Assembly: GCF_002090115.1 (NCBI RefSeq)
Contig: NZ_BBRK01000006.1
Location: forward strand, 124,001-188,000
Direction of reading: 5' to 3'
DNA: 64,000 bases
DNA from: Demequina sp. NBRC 110054
Lineage (GTDB): Bacteria > Actinomycetota > Actinomycetes > Actinomycetales > Demequinaceae
Shown: in pieces, positions 16,246 through 25,453 of the stretch
Numbering within the stretch: the stretch's first letter is position 1
Layout of the letters: each line of letters begins with the position of its first letter
Program-made: the position numbers and the translations under genes
Notes under the pieces: model-generated
Database searches by the model: none
Told to the model about the DNA's origin: nothing
The model's input: only the letters and a program-made list of their open reading frames with translations

Positions 16246-16878
16246 GTGAGCGACGACCACTACTTCAGCGCGCAGCCAGCCTCGCCCGATGAGAGGCGCA
16301 CGATCTCCGTGACGCTCGCCGGCAAGGATCTGACCCTCGAGACGGCGCCCGGCGTCTTCTCCCCCGATCACGTGGACCGCGGCACGCAGGTGCTGCTGCG
16401 CACCGCGCCCAACCCGCACGGACGCGTGCTCGACCTCGGCTGCGGCTGGGGTCCGATCGCGCTGACCGCCGCGCTGCGCTCGCCCCACGCGAACGTGACC
16501 GCCGTGGACGTCAACGAGCGCGCCCTCGACCTGCTGTGCCGCAACGTCGAGCGCGTCAACGCCGTCGCCCCCCTCGCGCCGATCGTGGCCGCCGTGCCCG
16601 ACGCGGTCCCGGTCGACCAGCGCTTCGACGTGATCTGGTCCAACCCGCCGATCCGGATCGGCAAGACCGCGCTGCGCGAGCTTCTCCTCAAGTGGCTGCC
16701 CCGGCTCGCGCCCGGCGGCGTCGCCTACCTCGTGGTCCAGAAGAACCTCGGTGCGGACTCGCTCATGGCCTGGCTCGCCGACATCGGCGAGGGCACCGGG
16801 GCGTGGGGCCACGTCGAGAAGATCGCGTCGGCGAAGGGCTTCAGGGTCCTCCGGGTCGAGGCGGCCCAGGCCTCCTGA
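16246..16878 (+). CDS. RsmC-like class I SAM methyltransferase
   Basis: A 210-residue protein with the SAM-binding motif VLDLGCGWGPIAL at about residues 60-72, acidic loop AVDVNERAL near 85, and the catalytic SNPPIR motif near 131. An (N/D)PP(Y/F/I) motif is typical of N-methyltransferases that modify exocyclic amino groups, and the layout matches single-domain relatives of RsmC, which methylates G1207 of 16S rRNA. The substrate here is inferred. The GTG start is supported by a -10 element exactly 6 nt upstream. It converges with the ydeI-like gene. Confidence 0.85.
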   Translation: MSDDHYFSAQPASPDERRTISVTLAGKDLTLETAPGVFSPDHVDRGTQVLLRTAPNPHGRVLDLGCGWGPIALTAALRSPHANVTAVDVNERALDLLCRNVERVNAVAPLAPIVAAVPDAVPVDQRFDVIWSNPPIRIGKTALRELLLKWLPRLAPGGVAYLVVQKNLGADSLMAWLADIGEGTGAWGHVEKIASAKGFRVLRVEAAQAS

Positions 16879-16930
16879 CCAGGGACGATGCGGGAGCCGG
16901 GACGATGTGCTCGCTCGCCCGGATCCGATT

Positions 16931-17545
16931 TCAGGGTCGTTGCTGCCCCAAGGCCTCGCCCCGCGCGGCCGCGTCGCTGATCGCCTCGACCCTCGCCTGC
17001 CGCGTACCGGGACGCTTCGCCGTGGCCACGTGACCGAGCAGTTGCTTGCGGACCGAGGCCGTGAATCCCTCCCATGCCTCTCGCGCACCCGATCGACTCG
17101 CGAGGGCCGCCTCCAGGTCGGAAGGAACGATCAGGGCCTCGACGTCGTCCAGCATCGTCCATGACCCGTCCGCCTGCGCCGCGGCGATGACCGCCTTGCC
17201 AGCCGGCGCGAGCAGGCCCTCGGCGTCGAGCTGCGCGATCCGCTCTTTGTTGCTGCGCGCCCATCCCGAGCCTCGCTTGCGGGGAGCGCAGTACTGCCAC
17301 GTGCGGGCGTCGTCGAGCCGCCGCGTCGTCCCGTCGATCCACCCGAAGCACAGCACCTGCCGCACGACGTCGTCGTAGGTGATCCCCGGCACCTGCGCAC
17401 CCTTGCGGAGGAACGCGACCCACACGCCGGACGCGTCCGCGTGATGCGCGTCGAGCCAGTCCCGCCATGCGCCGACGTCCGCGGGCTCGAGGCGCGGGGC
17501 CGAGTCGATCCGAGAGGCGTCGCCGGGGCGCTCGGACCGTGACAT
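16931..17545 (-). CDS. YdeI/OmpD-associated family protein
   Basis: A 204-residue soluble protein. It shows the YdeI family pattern: DWLDAHHADASGVWVAFLRKG near residue 29, YDDVVRQVLCFGWIDG near 57, and PRKRGSGWARSNKERI near 90. The function is unknown; relatives have been linked loosely to antimicrobial peptide tolerance and resemble bacteriocin-protection proteins. The ATG at 17545 is 2 nt after the dapF stop, so it is the last gene of the rny-miaB-miaA-dapF operon. A long open frame upstream in the same phase is a shadow of dapF. Confidence 0.85.
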   Translation of the reverse strand: MSRSERPGDASRIDSAPRLEPADVGAWRDWLDAHHADASGVWVAFLRKGAQVPGITYDDVVRQVLCFGWIDGTTRRLDDARTWQYCAPRKRGSGWARSNKERIAQLDAEGLLAPAGKAVIAAAQADGSWTMLDDVEALIVPSDLEAALASRSGAREAWEGFTASVRKQLLGHVATAKRPGTRQARVEAISDAAARGEALGQQRP

Positions 17546-17547
17546 GG

Positions 17548-18408
17548 CTAGTCCGGGAGCGAGACCGAGCCGTCGGCGATGAGCACCGCTGGTCCCTCGA
17601 GGACGGTGTGATCGGGCTCGATGCGCACCGTGACCTCCCCGCCGGGCACCTCGATGTCCCACACGGCCGGCGAGGACTCCCCCGCCCACGACCGCATGGC
17701 GAGCGCTACCGCGCATGCGCCCGTGCCGCACGACCGAGTCTCGCCGACGCCCCGCTCGTGCACGCGCATCCGCACGCGCCCGCGGGGCTCGCCCTCGCCC
17801 TGCTCGATGCCGAGCATCACGACGAACTCGACGTTGGACCCCTCGGGCGGCAGTGGGTCGACCACGGGCGCCTCGTGCAGATCGAGCGCCTCGAGCTCGT
17901 CCACGGAGGCGAGCGCGACGACGTGGTGGGGATTGCCGACATCGACCGGCTGCGCGAGCCGGGGAGGCATGAGACCCGCCGCGGTCACCACCGCGTCGTC
18001 CTCGGACACGATCCATCGGCCCATCCCGACCGAGTAGCGCCCATCGCCCAACGCCGTGACGGTGCGCTCCCCCGCGCGCGTGCCGATCGCGAGCCCGCCC
18101 GCGAGGTCGACCCCGGCCTCGCGCTCGAGGAAGCGCGCGAAGACGCGCACGCCGTTGCCGCACATCTCGGACGTCGTGCCGTCACCGTTCCAGTAGTCCA
18201 TGAACCACGTGTCGGGGGCGAAGCCGGCGCCTGCATCGAGCGAGCCCGCGCGCACCGCGCGGATCATACCGTCACCGCCGATGCCGGCGCGGCGCTCGCA
18301 CAGGAAGCGCACCCTCTCGGGAGTGACGTCGAGCTCGCCGCGCTCGTCGAACAGCAGCACGAAGTCGTTCTCGGTGCCGTGTCCCTTGGTGAAGTGCAGC
18401 GTCGTCAT
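17548..18408 (-). CDS. dapF: Diaminopimelate epimerase
   Basis: A 286-residue enzyme that converts LL- to meso-diaminopimelate for lysine and peptidoglycan. The two catalytic Cys are in EMCGNGVRVF near residue 81 and RSCGTGACAV near 224. The N-terminal FTKGHGTENDFV matches the family. The start is 5 nt after the miaA stop and a ydeI-like gene follows 2 nt after the stop, so it is internal to a tight operon. Together with dapA and dapB elsewhere in the window it covers three steps of the pathway. Confidence 0.97.
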   Translation of the reverse strand: MTTLHFTKGHGTENDFVLLFDERGELDVTPERVRFLCERRAGIGGDGMIRAVRAGSLDAGAGFAPDTWFMDYWNGDGTTSEMCGNGVRVFARFLEREAGVDLAGGLAIGTRAGERTVTALGDGRYSVGMGRWIVSEDDAVVTAAGLMPPRLAQPVDVGNPHHVVALASVDELEALDLHEAPVVDPLPPEGSNVEFVVMLGIEQGEGEPRGRVRMRVHERGVGETRSCGTGACAVALAMRSWAGESSPAVWDIEVPGGEVTVRIEPDHTVLEGPAVLIADGSVSLPD

Positions 18409-18413
18409 GGCTC

Positions 18414-19400
18414 CTACCCTACGGGGGCGTCACCGGGTCGACCGCCCGCGTCGACGATCGCGAGGGCGGCCCGCGCGGCCCTGCCTACGTCCGCCGCATC
18501 CGCTGGCGCCGGCACCCAACCGACGCGCGGGTCCGGGTTGAACCAGCGACGCTGGCGGCGCGCGAGCCGACGCGTGTGCTGGGCGATGAGCTCCCTGGTC
18601 TCGGCCTCGTCGAGCTCACCGTCGAGATGCCTGAGGGTCTCCGCGTAGCCGACCGCACGGCGCGCGGTGGTTCCCTCACGCAGGCCGGCGTCGATCAGCG
18701 CGAGCGTCTCGTCGACGAGCCCGCCCTCCCACATGCGCGTCACGCGGTCCTCGATGCGGGGGTCGAGCACGTCGTATCCGAGCTCGAGGCCCACCTGCAT
18801 CGCGGGGATCGCGTACTGATGGCGCGGCAGCGAGGTGCCGAACGGCTTGCCCGTGAGCGTGACGACCTCGAGCGCGCGCACGACGCGTCGCTCATTGCGC
18901 GGGTCGAGGGCCCGCGCTCCATCGGGGTCGAGCGCGGCGAGCTCGCGATGAAGGACTCCGGGCCCCTCGGCCTCCGCGCGCGCCTCGAGGCGGGCGCGCA
19001 GCTCGGGATCGGTCGCGGGGAACTCGAAGACGTCGAGCAGCGCCCGAAGATACAGTCCCGAGCCGCCCACGACGACGGCCCGCCCTCCGCGCGCGTGAAT
19101 CGCGTCGATGTCGGCGCGCGCACGCTCCTGGAAGCGCGCGACCGAGGCGTCCTCGGTCACGTCGAGCCAGTCGAGCTCGTGGTGCGGGATGCCCTCGCGC
19201 TCGTCGTCCGAGATCTTGGCGGTCCCGATGTCCATGCCCCGGTAGAACTGCATCGCGTCGCCGTTGATGATCTCGGCCGGCGTGCCGCGCTCGGTCAGCA
19301 GGTGCGCGAGCGCGACGCTGACCGCCGACTTGCCGGTCGCGGTCGCGCCGACGACCGCGATGACCTGCGGCGCGGCGCCAGACGGCGTGGCCTGCTCCAC
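18414..19400 (-). CDS. miaA: tRNA dimethylallyltransferase MiaA
   Basis: A 328-residue enzyme that puts a dimethylallyl group on A37 of tRNAs reading UNN codons. The P-loop (GATATGKSA) is near residue 18; INGDAMQFYRGMDIGTAK follows, and HTRRLARRQRRWF marks the C-terminal tRNA-binding region. The GTG at 19400 is chosen because it lies 7 nt after the miaB stop and leaves the normal short N-terminus before the P-loop. MiaB, encoded just upstream, adds the methylthio group to the product, so the two enzymes work in sequence. Confidence 0.96.
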   Translation of the reverse strand: MEQATPSGAAPQVIAVVGATATGKSAVSVALAHLLTERGTPAEIINGDAMQFYRGMDIGTAKISDDEREGIPHHELDWLDVTEDASVARFQERARADIDAIHARGGRAVVVGGSGLYLRALLDVFEFPATDPELRARLEARAEAEGPGVLHRELAALDPDGARALDPRNERRVVRALEVVTLTGKPFGTSLPRHQYAIPAMQVGLELGYDVLDPRIEDRVTRMWEGGLVDETLALIDAGLREGTTARRAVGYAETLRHLDGELDEAETRELIAQHTRRLARRQRRWFNPDPRVGWVPAPADAADVGRAARAALAIVDAGGRPGDAPVG

Positions 19401-19407
19401 GGCGGGC

Positions 19408-20940
19408 CTAGGCGCCGACGCGGCGCAGCGAGGGCATGCCGAGGCCGACGGGGCCCGCGAGCGCGGAGCCGCCGGTGCCGCATGAGTCCCCTCCGCCGTG
19501 GCTGTGCTCGCCGCGCTGGACGGCGTCCCACGTGTCGCCCGCACGGGTGCGACGCACCGCGTACGCGCCGCCCTCGATCGCCGAGTCGGCGATGAGGTGG
19601 TACGGCGCTGCCTTGGTGACCTCGACGGTGACCAGGTCGCCCGGGCGCGGGGCGCCGAGGCCGTCGGGGCCGTCGCCCTCGGGAAGCGAGAAGTGCACGA
19701 GGCGGTTGCCCTCCTCGCGGCCGGACATGCGCGCCGAGGCGTCGTCCTTGCGTCCGCCGCCGTCGAGCACGAGCAGCTCGACGGTGCGGCCGGTGAAGCG
19801 CTGCGAGTCCTCGAGCGTGATGCGGTCCTGGAGTGCGATGAGCCGCTCGAAGCGCTCCTGCACCACCGCCTTGGGGAGCGGCTCGAGGTCGTAGGCGGGC
19901 GTACCGGGGCGGGGGCTGTACTGGAACGTGAAGGCCGACGTGAAGCGGGAGGCCTCGACCACGCGCAGCGTCTCCTGGAAGTCCTCCTCGGTCTCCCCGG
20001 GGAAGCCGACGATGATGTCCGTGGTGATAGCCGCGTCCGGCATCTTCGCGCGCACGCGGTCGATGATGCCCAGGAACCGCTCGGACCGGTACGACCGGCG
20101 CATCGCGCGCAGCACGCGGTCCGAGCCGGACTGCAGCGGCATGTGCAGGCTCGGCATGACGTTCGGCGTCTCGGCCATCGCCTCGATGACGTCGTCGGTG
20201 AACGCTGCCGGGTGGGGCGACGTGAAGCGCACGCGCTCGAGCCCCTCGATGTCGCCGCATGCGCGCAGCAGCTTCGCGAAGGCGCCCCGGTCGCCGAACT
20301 CGACGCCGTAGGAGTTCACGTTCTGGCCGAGGAGGGTGACCTCAACGGCACCCTGGGACACGAGCGCCTCGACCTCGGCGAGGATCTCGCCCGGCCGGCG
20401 GTCCCGCTCCTTGCCTCGGAGCGACGGGACGATGCAGAAGGTGCACGTGTTGTTGCAGCCGACCGAGATCGACACCCAGCCAGAGGCGATCGCGTCGCGC
20501 CTGCTCGGGAGGGTCGAGGGGAAGACCTTGAGGGATTCCTCGATCTCGACCTGCGCCTCCGCGTTGTGACGCGCACGCTCGAGCAGCGCGGGCAGCACGT
20601 CGATGTTGTGCGTGCCGAAGACCACGTCGACCCACGGGGCCTTGTCGAGGATCTCGCCGCGATCCTTCTGCGCGAGGCAGCCGCCGACGGCGATCTGCAT
20701 CCCGGGACGCGCCGCCTTCTTTGAGGCGAGCTGGCCGAGGTTGCCGTAGAGACGGGTCGCGGCGTTCTCGCGCACGGCGCAGGTGTTGATCACCACGACG
20801 TCGGCGATCTCGGCGTCGGGCGCGGCGGCCGCGTAGCCGGCGTCCTCGAGCAGCCCGGCCATGTGCTCCGAGTCGTGGACGTTCATCTGGCAGCCGAGCG
20901 TGCGCACGACGTAGGTGGGGGCGAGGGTGGTGTCGGTCAT
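19408..20940 (-). CDS. miaB: tRNA-i6A37 methylthiotransferase MiaB
   Basis: A 510-residue radical-SAM enzyme that makes ms2i6A37 in tRNA. The N-terminal UPF0004 domain has the three cluster Cys C16 (LGCQMN), C53 (NTC) and C87 (VGGC). The radical-SAM cluster is C161-x3-C165-x2-C168 (GCNNTCTFC). A TRAM RNA-binding domain lies at about 385-460. The last 40 or so residues form a Gly/Ser-rich tail. It starts 2 nt after the rny stop and is followed by miaA. Confidence 0.97.
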   Translation of the reverse strand: MTDTTLAPTYVVRTLGCQMNVHDSEHMAGLLEDAGYAAAAPDAEIADVVVINTCAVRENAATRLYGNLGQLASKKAARPGMQIAVGGCLAQKDRGEILDKAPWVDVVFGTHNIDVLPALLERARHNAEAQVEIEESLKVFPSTLPSRRDAIASGWVSISVGCNNTCTFCIVPSLRGKERDRRPGEILAEVEALVSQGAVEVTLLGQNVNSYGVEFGDRGAFAKLLRACGDIEGLERVRFTSPHPAAFTDDVIEAMAETPNVMPSLHMPLQSGSDRVLRAMRRSYRSERFLGIIDRVRAKMPDAAITTDIIVGFPGETEEDFQETLRVVEASRFTSAFTFQYSPRPGTPAYDLEPLPKAVVQERFERLIALQDRITLEDSQRFTGRTVELLVLDGGGRKDDASARMSGREEGNRLVHFSLPEGDGPDGLGAPRPGDLVTVEVTKAAPYHLIADSAIEGGAYAVRRTRAGDTWDAVQRGEHSHGGGDSCGTGGSALAGPVGLGMPSLRRVGA

Positions 20941-20942
20941 GC

Positions 20943-22421
20943 CTATCCTGCGACGGCGTCCGCGCGTAGTTCGCGGATCACCGTCACCTTGATCTCTCCG
21001 GGGAACGTGAGGTCCTTGCTGATGTGCTCAGCAATTGTACGCGCCAGCACCCGCGCCCCCTCGTCGTCGACCTCGTCCGGCTCGACGACGACGCGCATCT
21101 CGCGTCCCGCGGACATCGCGATCGCCTTCGCCACGCCCGCGTGGCTGCCCACGATCTTCTCGAGGCTCTCCATGCGCTGCACGTAGCTGTCGAGGTCCTC
21201 GCGCCGCGCCCCCGGGCGGGCCGCCGACAGCGAGTCCGCGATCTGCACGATCACACCCTCGAGCGTCAGCTGGGGAACCTCGTCGTGGTGCGCAGCCACC
21301 GCGTTGACGACCATCGCATCCTCGCCGTGCTCGGCGAGGAACTCCGCGCCGATCTGCGCGTGCGGTCCCTTGCGCTCGGGGGTGAAGGCCTTGCCGATGT
21401 CATGGAGGAACGCCGCCCTGCGAGCGAGCTCGACGTCCGCGCCCACCTGCGCGGCCAGGGTCGCCGCGAGCTGTGCGCTCTCGACGAGGTGCCCCAGGAT
21501 CGTCTGGCCGAAGGAGGTCCGCAGGCGCAGACGTCCGAGCGTGTCGACCACGGGCATGGGCAGGCCCTTCACGCCCGCCTCGTCCAGCGCGTCGAGACCC
21601 GCCTGACGGTGTCGCTGATCCGAGCCGACAAGCGCGCGCGAATAGGCCGCCTCGATGCGCTGCGGCTGGATGCGCCCGTCCTCGATGAGCGCCCGCAGCG
21701 CGACCTCGGCGATCTCGCGTCGCTGCACGTCGAAGGACGACAGCTGGACCGCCTCGACGTTCTCCTCAAGGATCAGGTTCACGCCGGTGAGGGACTCGAA
21801 CGCACGGATGTTGCGGCCCTCTCGACCGATGATCCGCCCCTTCATCTCCTCATTGGGCAGCGGGATCCAGGTGGTGGTCGCGTGCGTCGTGGTCTCGCCA
21901 GTCTGCCGCTGCATGGCGTCGACGAGGATCTCCCGCGCGCGTGACGTCGCCTCCGACTCGGACTTGCGTTCGAGCCTGCGCAGCTCGGTCTGGGCCGCGT
22001 CGCGGGCCTGTTCGAGCAGCTGCGCCCTCAGTTCCTCGCGGAGCGCCTCGGGGTCCGTCTCCGTCAGCTGCGCCATCTCCTGCGCGTGCTCCGCGCGGAG
22101 CCGGTTCCGCTCTGCGTCGAGTGCGCTGCGGTCCCTCATGAGTCGCTTCTCGTCGCGCGCGATCACCTCGACACGCTCGTCGAGCCCTCGCGCGTACGCC
22201 TGAGCGTTGCGGTGGTCGGCCGCGATCTCCTTCTCGCGCTCCACGACCTGCTGCTCGCGACGTGCCGCGTCGGCGATCGCGGCGCGCGCCTCACTGCGCA
22301 GTGACTCCGCCTCGCGGTGCGCGGACTCGCGCTCCGCCGCGGCCTCGCGCCGGGCGAACATCACCAGCAACAGGGCCACCAGGGAGGCGCCGAGGAGCAT
22401 CACGATGATGATGGGCTCCAC
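20943..22421 (-). CDS. rny: Ribonuclease Y
   Basis: A 492-residue membrane-anchored endoribonuclease. One membrane span sits at about residues 4-22, a long charged coiled coil at about 25-180, a KH domain near 197 ([15 protein letters not shown]), and an HD domain with FLHDIGKAF near 340. The order is exactly that of RNase Y, which starts mRNA decay in many Firmicutes. It is less widespread in actinobacteria, where RNase E often has this role. The start is a GTG preceded by GGGGAG. It leads the rny-miaB-miaA-dapF-ydeI operon. Confidence 0.93.
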   Translation of the reverse strand: MEPIIIVMLLGASLVALLLVMFARREAAAERESAHREAESLRSEARAAIADAARREQQVVEREKEIAADHRNAQAYARGLDERVEVIARDEKRLMRDRSALDAERNRLRAEHAQEMAQLTETDPEALREELRAQLLEQARDAAQTELRRLERKSESEATSRAREILVDAMQRQTGETTTHATTTWIPLPNEEMKGRIIGREGRNIRAFESLTGVNLILEENVEAVQLSSFDVQRREIAEVALRALIEDGRIQPQRIEAAYSRALVGSDQRHRQAGLDALDEAGVKGLPMPVVDTLGRLRLRTSFGQTILGHLVESAQLAATLAAQVGADVELARRAAFLHDIGKAFTPERKGPHAQIGAEFLAEHGEDAMVVNAVAAHHDEVPQLTLEGVIVQIADSLSAARPGARREDLDSYVQRMESLEKIVGSHAGVAKAIAMSAGREMRVVVEPDEVDDEGARVLARTIAEHISKDLTFPGEIKVTVIRELRADAVAG

Positions 22422-22460
22422 GCGCTCCCCTTTCCGCCGGATCGGGCAGGCGCCACCGGC

Positions 22461-22988
22461 TCAGACAGACTCTCCGTCATTATCGGCACGTTCGAGCTCT
22501 CGCACGACCTCGAATGCGAGCGAGGGCGAATATCCCTTGCGCGCGAGCATGGACGCGACGCGGCGCGACCTGGTGCGGGAATCGTGCGAGGAGAGCCGAC
22601 GCCAGCGCTGCTCGCCGAGCTCGCGCGCCGCCTCTCGCTCGTCGTCGGTCGAGATCTGCTCGAGCGCCGCCTCCGCGTCCTCCGCGTCGAAGCCCTTGCG
22701 GCGCAGCTCGTCCGCCACGGCCCGCCGCGACAGCCCGCGCTCCCGGTGCCGGGTGCGGGCAATCGTGGCGGCAAGCGCGGCGTCGTCGAGGAGACCGACC
22801 TCGGTGTACCTCTCGATGATGAGATCGGCCGTGTCCGGATCCACCTCACGCTGGAGCAGACCCGCACGAAGCTGCGCACTCGACCGCGGCGAGTGGTCAA
22901 GCAGCCTCAGGGCGATCTCCCTCGCCCGCTCGGCGGGATCGGTCGTGTCGTCGGCGCGCTTGGCCCTGGTACGCGGTCGCCCCGCCAT
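22461..22988 (-). CDS. recX: Regulatory protein RecX
   Basis: A 175-residue helical protein that limits RecA filament growth. It shows the RecX three-helix repeats: ALRLLDHSPRSSAQLRAGLL, LLDDAALAATIARTRH and LRRKGFDAEDAEAALEQI. It starts 11 nt after the recA stop on the same strand, so recA-recX are co-transcribed and both come under the LexA box upstream of recA. Confidence 0.93.
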   Translation of the reverse strand: MAGRPRTRAKRADDTTDPAERAREIALRLLDHSPRSSAQLRAGLLQREVDPDTADLIIERYTEVGLLDDAALAATIARTRHRERGLSRRAVADELRRKGFDAEDAEAALEQISTDDEREAARELGEQRWRRLSSHDSRTRSRRVASMLARKGYSPSLAFEVVRELERADNDGESV

Positions 22989-22999
22989 CCCGGCTCCGC

Positions 23000-24094
23000 T
23001 CAGGCCCCGGCCTTCTGGCCGCGCCTCGCCGTGCTCTTCGCGGGCGCGGACTCCGGAACGTCATCCACGGAGACCTCCGCCTCCGCCGCGGGAGCGGCCT
23101 GACCGATGCCGAGCTTGGCCTTGACCTTGCGCTCGATCTCGATCGCCAGCTGCGGGTTGTCCTTGAGGAAGTTGCGGGCGTTCTCCTTGCCCTGGCCGAG
23201 CTGATCGCCCTCGTAGGTGTACCAGGCCCCGGACTTCTTCACGAAGCCGTGCTCGACGCCGAGGTCGATGATGCCGCCCTCGGTCGAGATGCCCTGGCCG
23301 TAGAGGATGTCGAACTCCGCTTGCTTGAACGGGGGCGCCATCTTGTTCTTGACGACCTTGACGCGGGTGCGGTTGCCGACCGGGTCCGTGCCGTCCTTCA
23401 GGGTCTCGATGCGACGCACGTCGAGGCGCACGGACGAGTAGAACTTGAGCGCCTTTCCACCAGTGGTGGTCTCGGGCGAGCCGAAGAACACGCCGATCTT
23501 CTCGCGCAGCTGGTTGATGAAGATCGCGGTGGTGCCGGTCGTGTTGAGCGCACCCGTGATCTTTCGCAGCGCCTGCGACATCAGGCGGGCCTGCAGACCG
23601 ACGTGGGAGTCTCCCATCTCGCCCTCGATCTCCGCCTTGGGCACAAGGGCCGCCACGGAGTCGATGACGAGGATGTCGATACCGCCCGAGCGGACCAGGA
23701 TGTCCGCGATCTCGAGCGCCTGCTCGCCGGTGTCCGGCTGCGAGACGATGAGGTTGTCGGTGTCCACACCGAGCTTGCGGGCGTACTCGGGGTCGAGCGC
23801 GTGCTCCGCGTCGACGAATGCCGCGACGCCGCCGGCCTTCTGCATGTTCGCGACCGCGTGGAGCGCGACAGTCGTCTTACCCGAGGACTCGGGACCGTAG
23901 ATCTCCACGACGCGGCCACGGGGCAGCCCGCCGATTCCGAGCGCGATATCGAGCGCCAGCGCACCCGTGGGGATCGCCTCGACCGGGACGACCTGCTTCT
24001 CGCCGAGCCTCATCGCCGAGCCCTTGCCGAACTGCCTGTCGATCTGTCCGAGCGCGGCCTCGAGCGCCTTCGCGCGGTCTGCTGCCTGTGCCAT
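23000..24094 (-). CDS. recA: Recombinase RecA
   Basis: A 364-residue protein. Walker A is GPESSGKTT near residue 69; the MAW-type start [15 protein letters not shown] and the C-terminal domain are intact. RecA forms filaments on single-stranded DNA, drives strand exchange and triggers LexA self-cleavage. The C-terminal tail is less acidic than in E. coli, ending [14 protein letters not shown]. The ATG at 24094 is preferred over in-frame starts upstream because it gives the conserved N-terminus and has GGGGAGAA before it. No intein is present. Confidence 0.98.
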   Translation of the reverse strand: MAQAADRAKALEAALGQIDRQFGKGSAMRLGEKQVVPVEAIPTGALALDIALGIGGLPRGRVVEIYGPESSGKTTVALHAVANMQKAGGVAAFVDAEHALDPEYARKLGVDTDNLIVSQPDTGEQALEIADILVRSGGIDILVIDSVAALVPKAEIEGEMGDSHVGLQARLMSQALRKITGALNTTGTTAIFINQLREKIGVFFGSPETTTGGKALKFYSSVRLDVRRIETLKDGTDPVGNRTRVKVVKNKMAPPFKQAEFDILYGQGISTEGGIIDLGVEHGFVKKSGAWYTYEGDQLGQGKENARNFLKDNPQLAIEIERKVKAKLGIGQAAPAAEAEVSVDDVPESAPAKSTARRGQKAGA

Positions 24095-24230
24095 GCGGGT
24101 TCTCCCCTGTCTCGCGGTGTCGGCCGGTGAGCCGTAGAACGTGACCGACATTAGATCCGACCACTGACATCGCGGTCCCGGCACCCTTCCCCGCTGGGGA
24201 CGAGCGCCGTGTCCCGGCGTCCTGTGCACA

Positions 24231-24260
24231 AGTATCGAACGAATGTTCGAACGATCGCAA
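24231..24260 (-). promoter_or_regulatory. SOS promoter of recA
   Basis: On the minus strand TTGCGA (24260-24255) and GATACT (24236-24231) are 18 bp apart. The LexA box at 24235-24250 fills most of the spacer. The resulting mRNA leader is about 130 nt. Confidence 0.6.
24235..24250. promoter_or_regulatory. LexA box of recA
   Basis: TCGAACGAATGTTCGA is a perfect match to TCGAAC-N4-GTTCGA. It lies 140 nt before the recA ATG. Confidence 0.93.
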
Positions 24261-24322
24261 GCGACACGCCGCGTGGCGCGTGCATCGTCCCCGTACGGCG
24301 GACCGCCGCCGTGACGCGCTCG

Positions 24323-24559
24323 TCAGCTTCGGCGGGGCGGGATCACCCTGCGCCGGTCACCGCCGTCGCGGCGATCGAGCGGCACGTCGAGCTCGTCGCA
24401 CAGGGCGTGCCACACGTCGCGCGGTGCGACCCCGTCGTCGAGGGCCTGGACGCAGGTGCGCGAGGACAGCGCGGTGAGCGCGTGGTCGCGCGCGAGCGTG
24501 GGTGCGTAGGCCTCGCCGAAGACGGCGTCCATGAGTGACCAGAACTCGCTGTGGCGCAC
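24323..24559 (-). CDS. DUF3046 domain protein
   Basis: A 78-residue protein with the DUF3046 pattern: MRHSEFWSLMDAVFGEAYA at the start and ALDDGVAPRDVWHALCDEL in the middle. It is a small soluble actinobacterial protein of unknown function. It is nearly always found between clgR and recA, as here, and starts 12 nt after the clgR stop, so the two are probably one transcript. Confidence 0.93.
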   Translation of the reverse strand: MRHSEFWSLMDAVFGEAYAPTLARDHALTALSSRTCVQALDDGVAPRDVWHALCDELDVPLDRRDGGDRRRVIPPRRS

Positions 24560-24571
24560 TGACGGCGTCCG

Positions 24572-24883
24572 CTAGCGGCGCGGCATCGAGTCGAGAAGCT
24601 CCTGGGCGGTGTCCGGGATGGTCGGCATGACCGACACCTCGTCGAACGTCTCGGCCGTGGCGAAGCGGTCGGACACCTCGCGGAGGATGTCCGACATGGG
24701 AACCTCAAGGGCGTCCGAGATCGAGGCGAGGAGCTCCGAGGAGGCCTCCTTCTGGCCGCGCTCCACCTCGGACAGGTAGCCGAGCGAGACCCGCGCCGCG
24801 GACGAGATGTCACGCAGCGTCTTGCCCTGAGTCAGGCGCGCCTCACGGAGAACGTCGCCGAGCTCTGTTCGCAGAATGGGCAT
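24572..24883 (-). CDS. clgR: ClgR-type helix-turn-helix regulator
   Basis: A 103-residue XRE-type protein with a Cro/C1 helix-turn-helix at about residues 9-63 ([36 protein letters not shown]). This sequence and the neighbours cinA, DUF3046 and recA identify ClgR, an activator of clp protease and recovery genes in actinobacteria; it is itself degraded by Clp. The ATG at 24883 is chosen because GGAGG precedes it; the upstream starts lack one. A nested inverted repeat at 24943-24982 may be its autoregulatory site. Confidence 0.9.
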   Translation of the reverse strand: MPILRTELGDVLREARLTQGKTLRDISSAARVSLGYLSEVERGQKEASSELLASISDALEVPMSDILREVSDRFATAETFDEVSVMPTIPDTAQELLDSMPRR

Positions 24884-24942
24884 TCGTCCTCCTCTCTCGA
24901 CCATCAGACCGTCTCTCATGTCTGACACAACGCACATTACCC

Positions 24943-24982
24943 CACGCTTGTTCCGGCAGACTACGGAACAGTTTCAAGCGTG
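24943..24982. promoter_or_regulatory. Nested inverted repeats upstream of clgR
   Basis: Outer arms CACGCTTG (24943-24950) and CAAGCGTG (24975-24982) are a perfect 8-bp match. Inner arms TGTTCCG (24949-24955) and CGGAACA (24964-24970) are a perfect 7-bp match. The element overlaps the cinA stop and lies 60-100 bp before clgR, where an operator or an attenuating hairpin would sit. Confidence 0.55.
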
Positions 24983-25453
24983 TGAAACCTCACTCGTGGC
25001 CGCGAGGGCCGCGTCGAGCGCGCGGTCGACGGCCGCCTGCCGGATCGCAGCCCTGTCCCCCGACAGCGCAAGCTTGTGCGCGCTCGCGCCGGATGCGGTC
25101 GCGACGCCCACCCACACGGTGCCCGGCTGCTTGCCGTCGTGCGGATCGGGGCCCGCCACTCCCGTGGTCGAGACGCCGATGTCGGAGCAGAGCCTTGCGC
25201 GCACGCCTGTCGCCATCGCGATCGCGACCTCCTCGGAGACCGGCCCGCGCTCGTCGAGCAGCTCCGCCGGCACGCCGAGCAGGGCGTGCTTCGCCTCGAC
25301 GGTGTACGACACGATGCCGCCCAGCAGCACCTGCGAGGCTCCCGGAACCGACACCAGGGCCGAGCACACGGCGCCGCCCGTGAGCGACTCCGCGAACGCG
25401 AGGGTCACGCCGCCGGCCGCGGCCTGAGCCACGACCTCGTCAGCGGACGTCAC
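24974..25453 (-). CDS. cinA: CinA C-terminal-type nicotinamide-nucleotide amidase
   Basis: A 159-residue stand-alone CinA C-terminal domain (PncC type). Signature segments are LAFAESLTGGAVCSALVSVPG, GIVSYTVEAKHALLGV and TTGVAGPDPHDGKQPGTVWVG. The enzyme removes the amide from NMN for NAD recycling. The N-terminal MoCF-like domain of full CinA is absent, which is usual in this clgR-linked position. The GTG at 25453 overlaps the pgsA stop (GTGA), so translation is coupled. Confidence 0.93.
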   Translation of the reverse strand: MTSADEVVAQAAAGGVTLAFAESLTGGAVCSALVSVPGASQVLLGGIVSYTVEAKHALLGVPAELLDERGPVSEEVAIAMATGVRARLCSDIGVSTTGVAGPDPHDGKQPGTVWVGVATASGASAHKLALSGDRAAIRQAAVDRALDAALAATSEVSHA

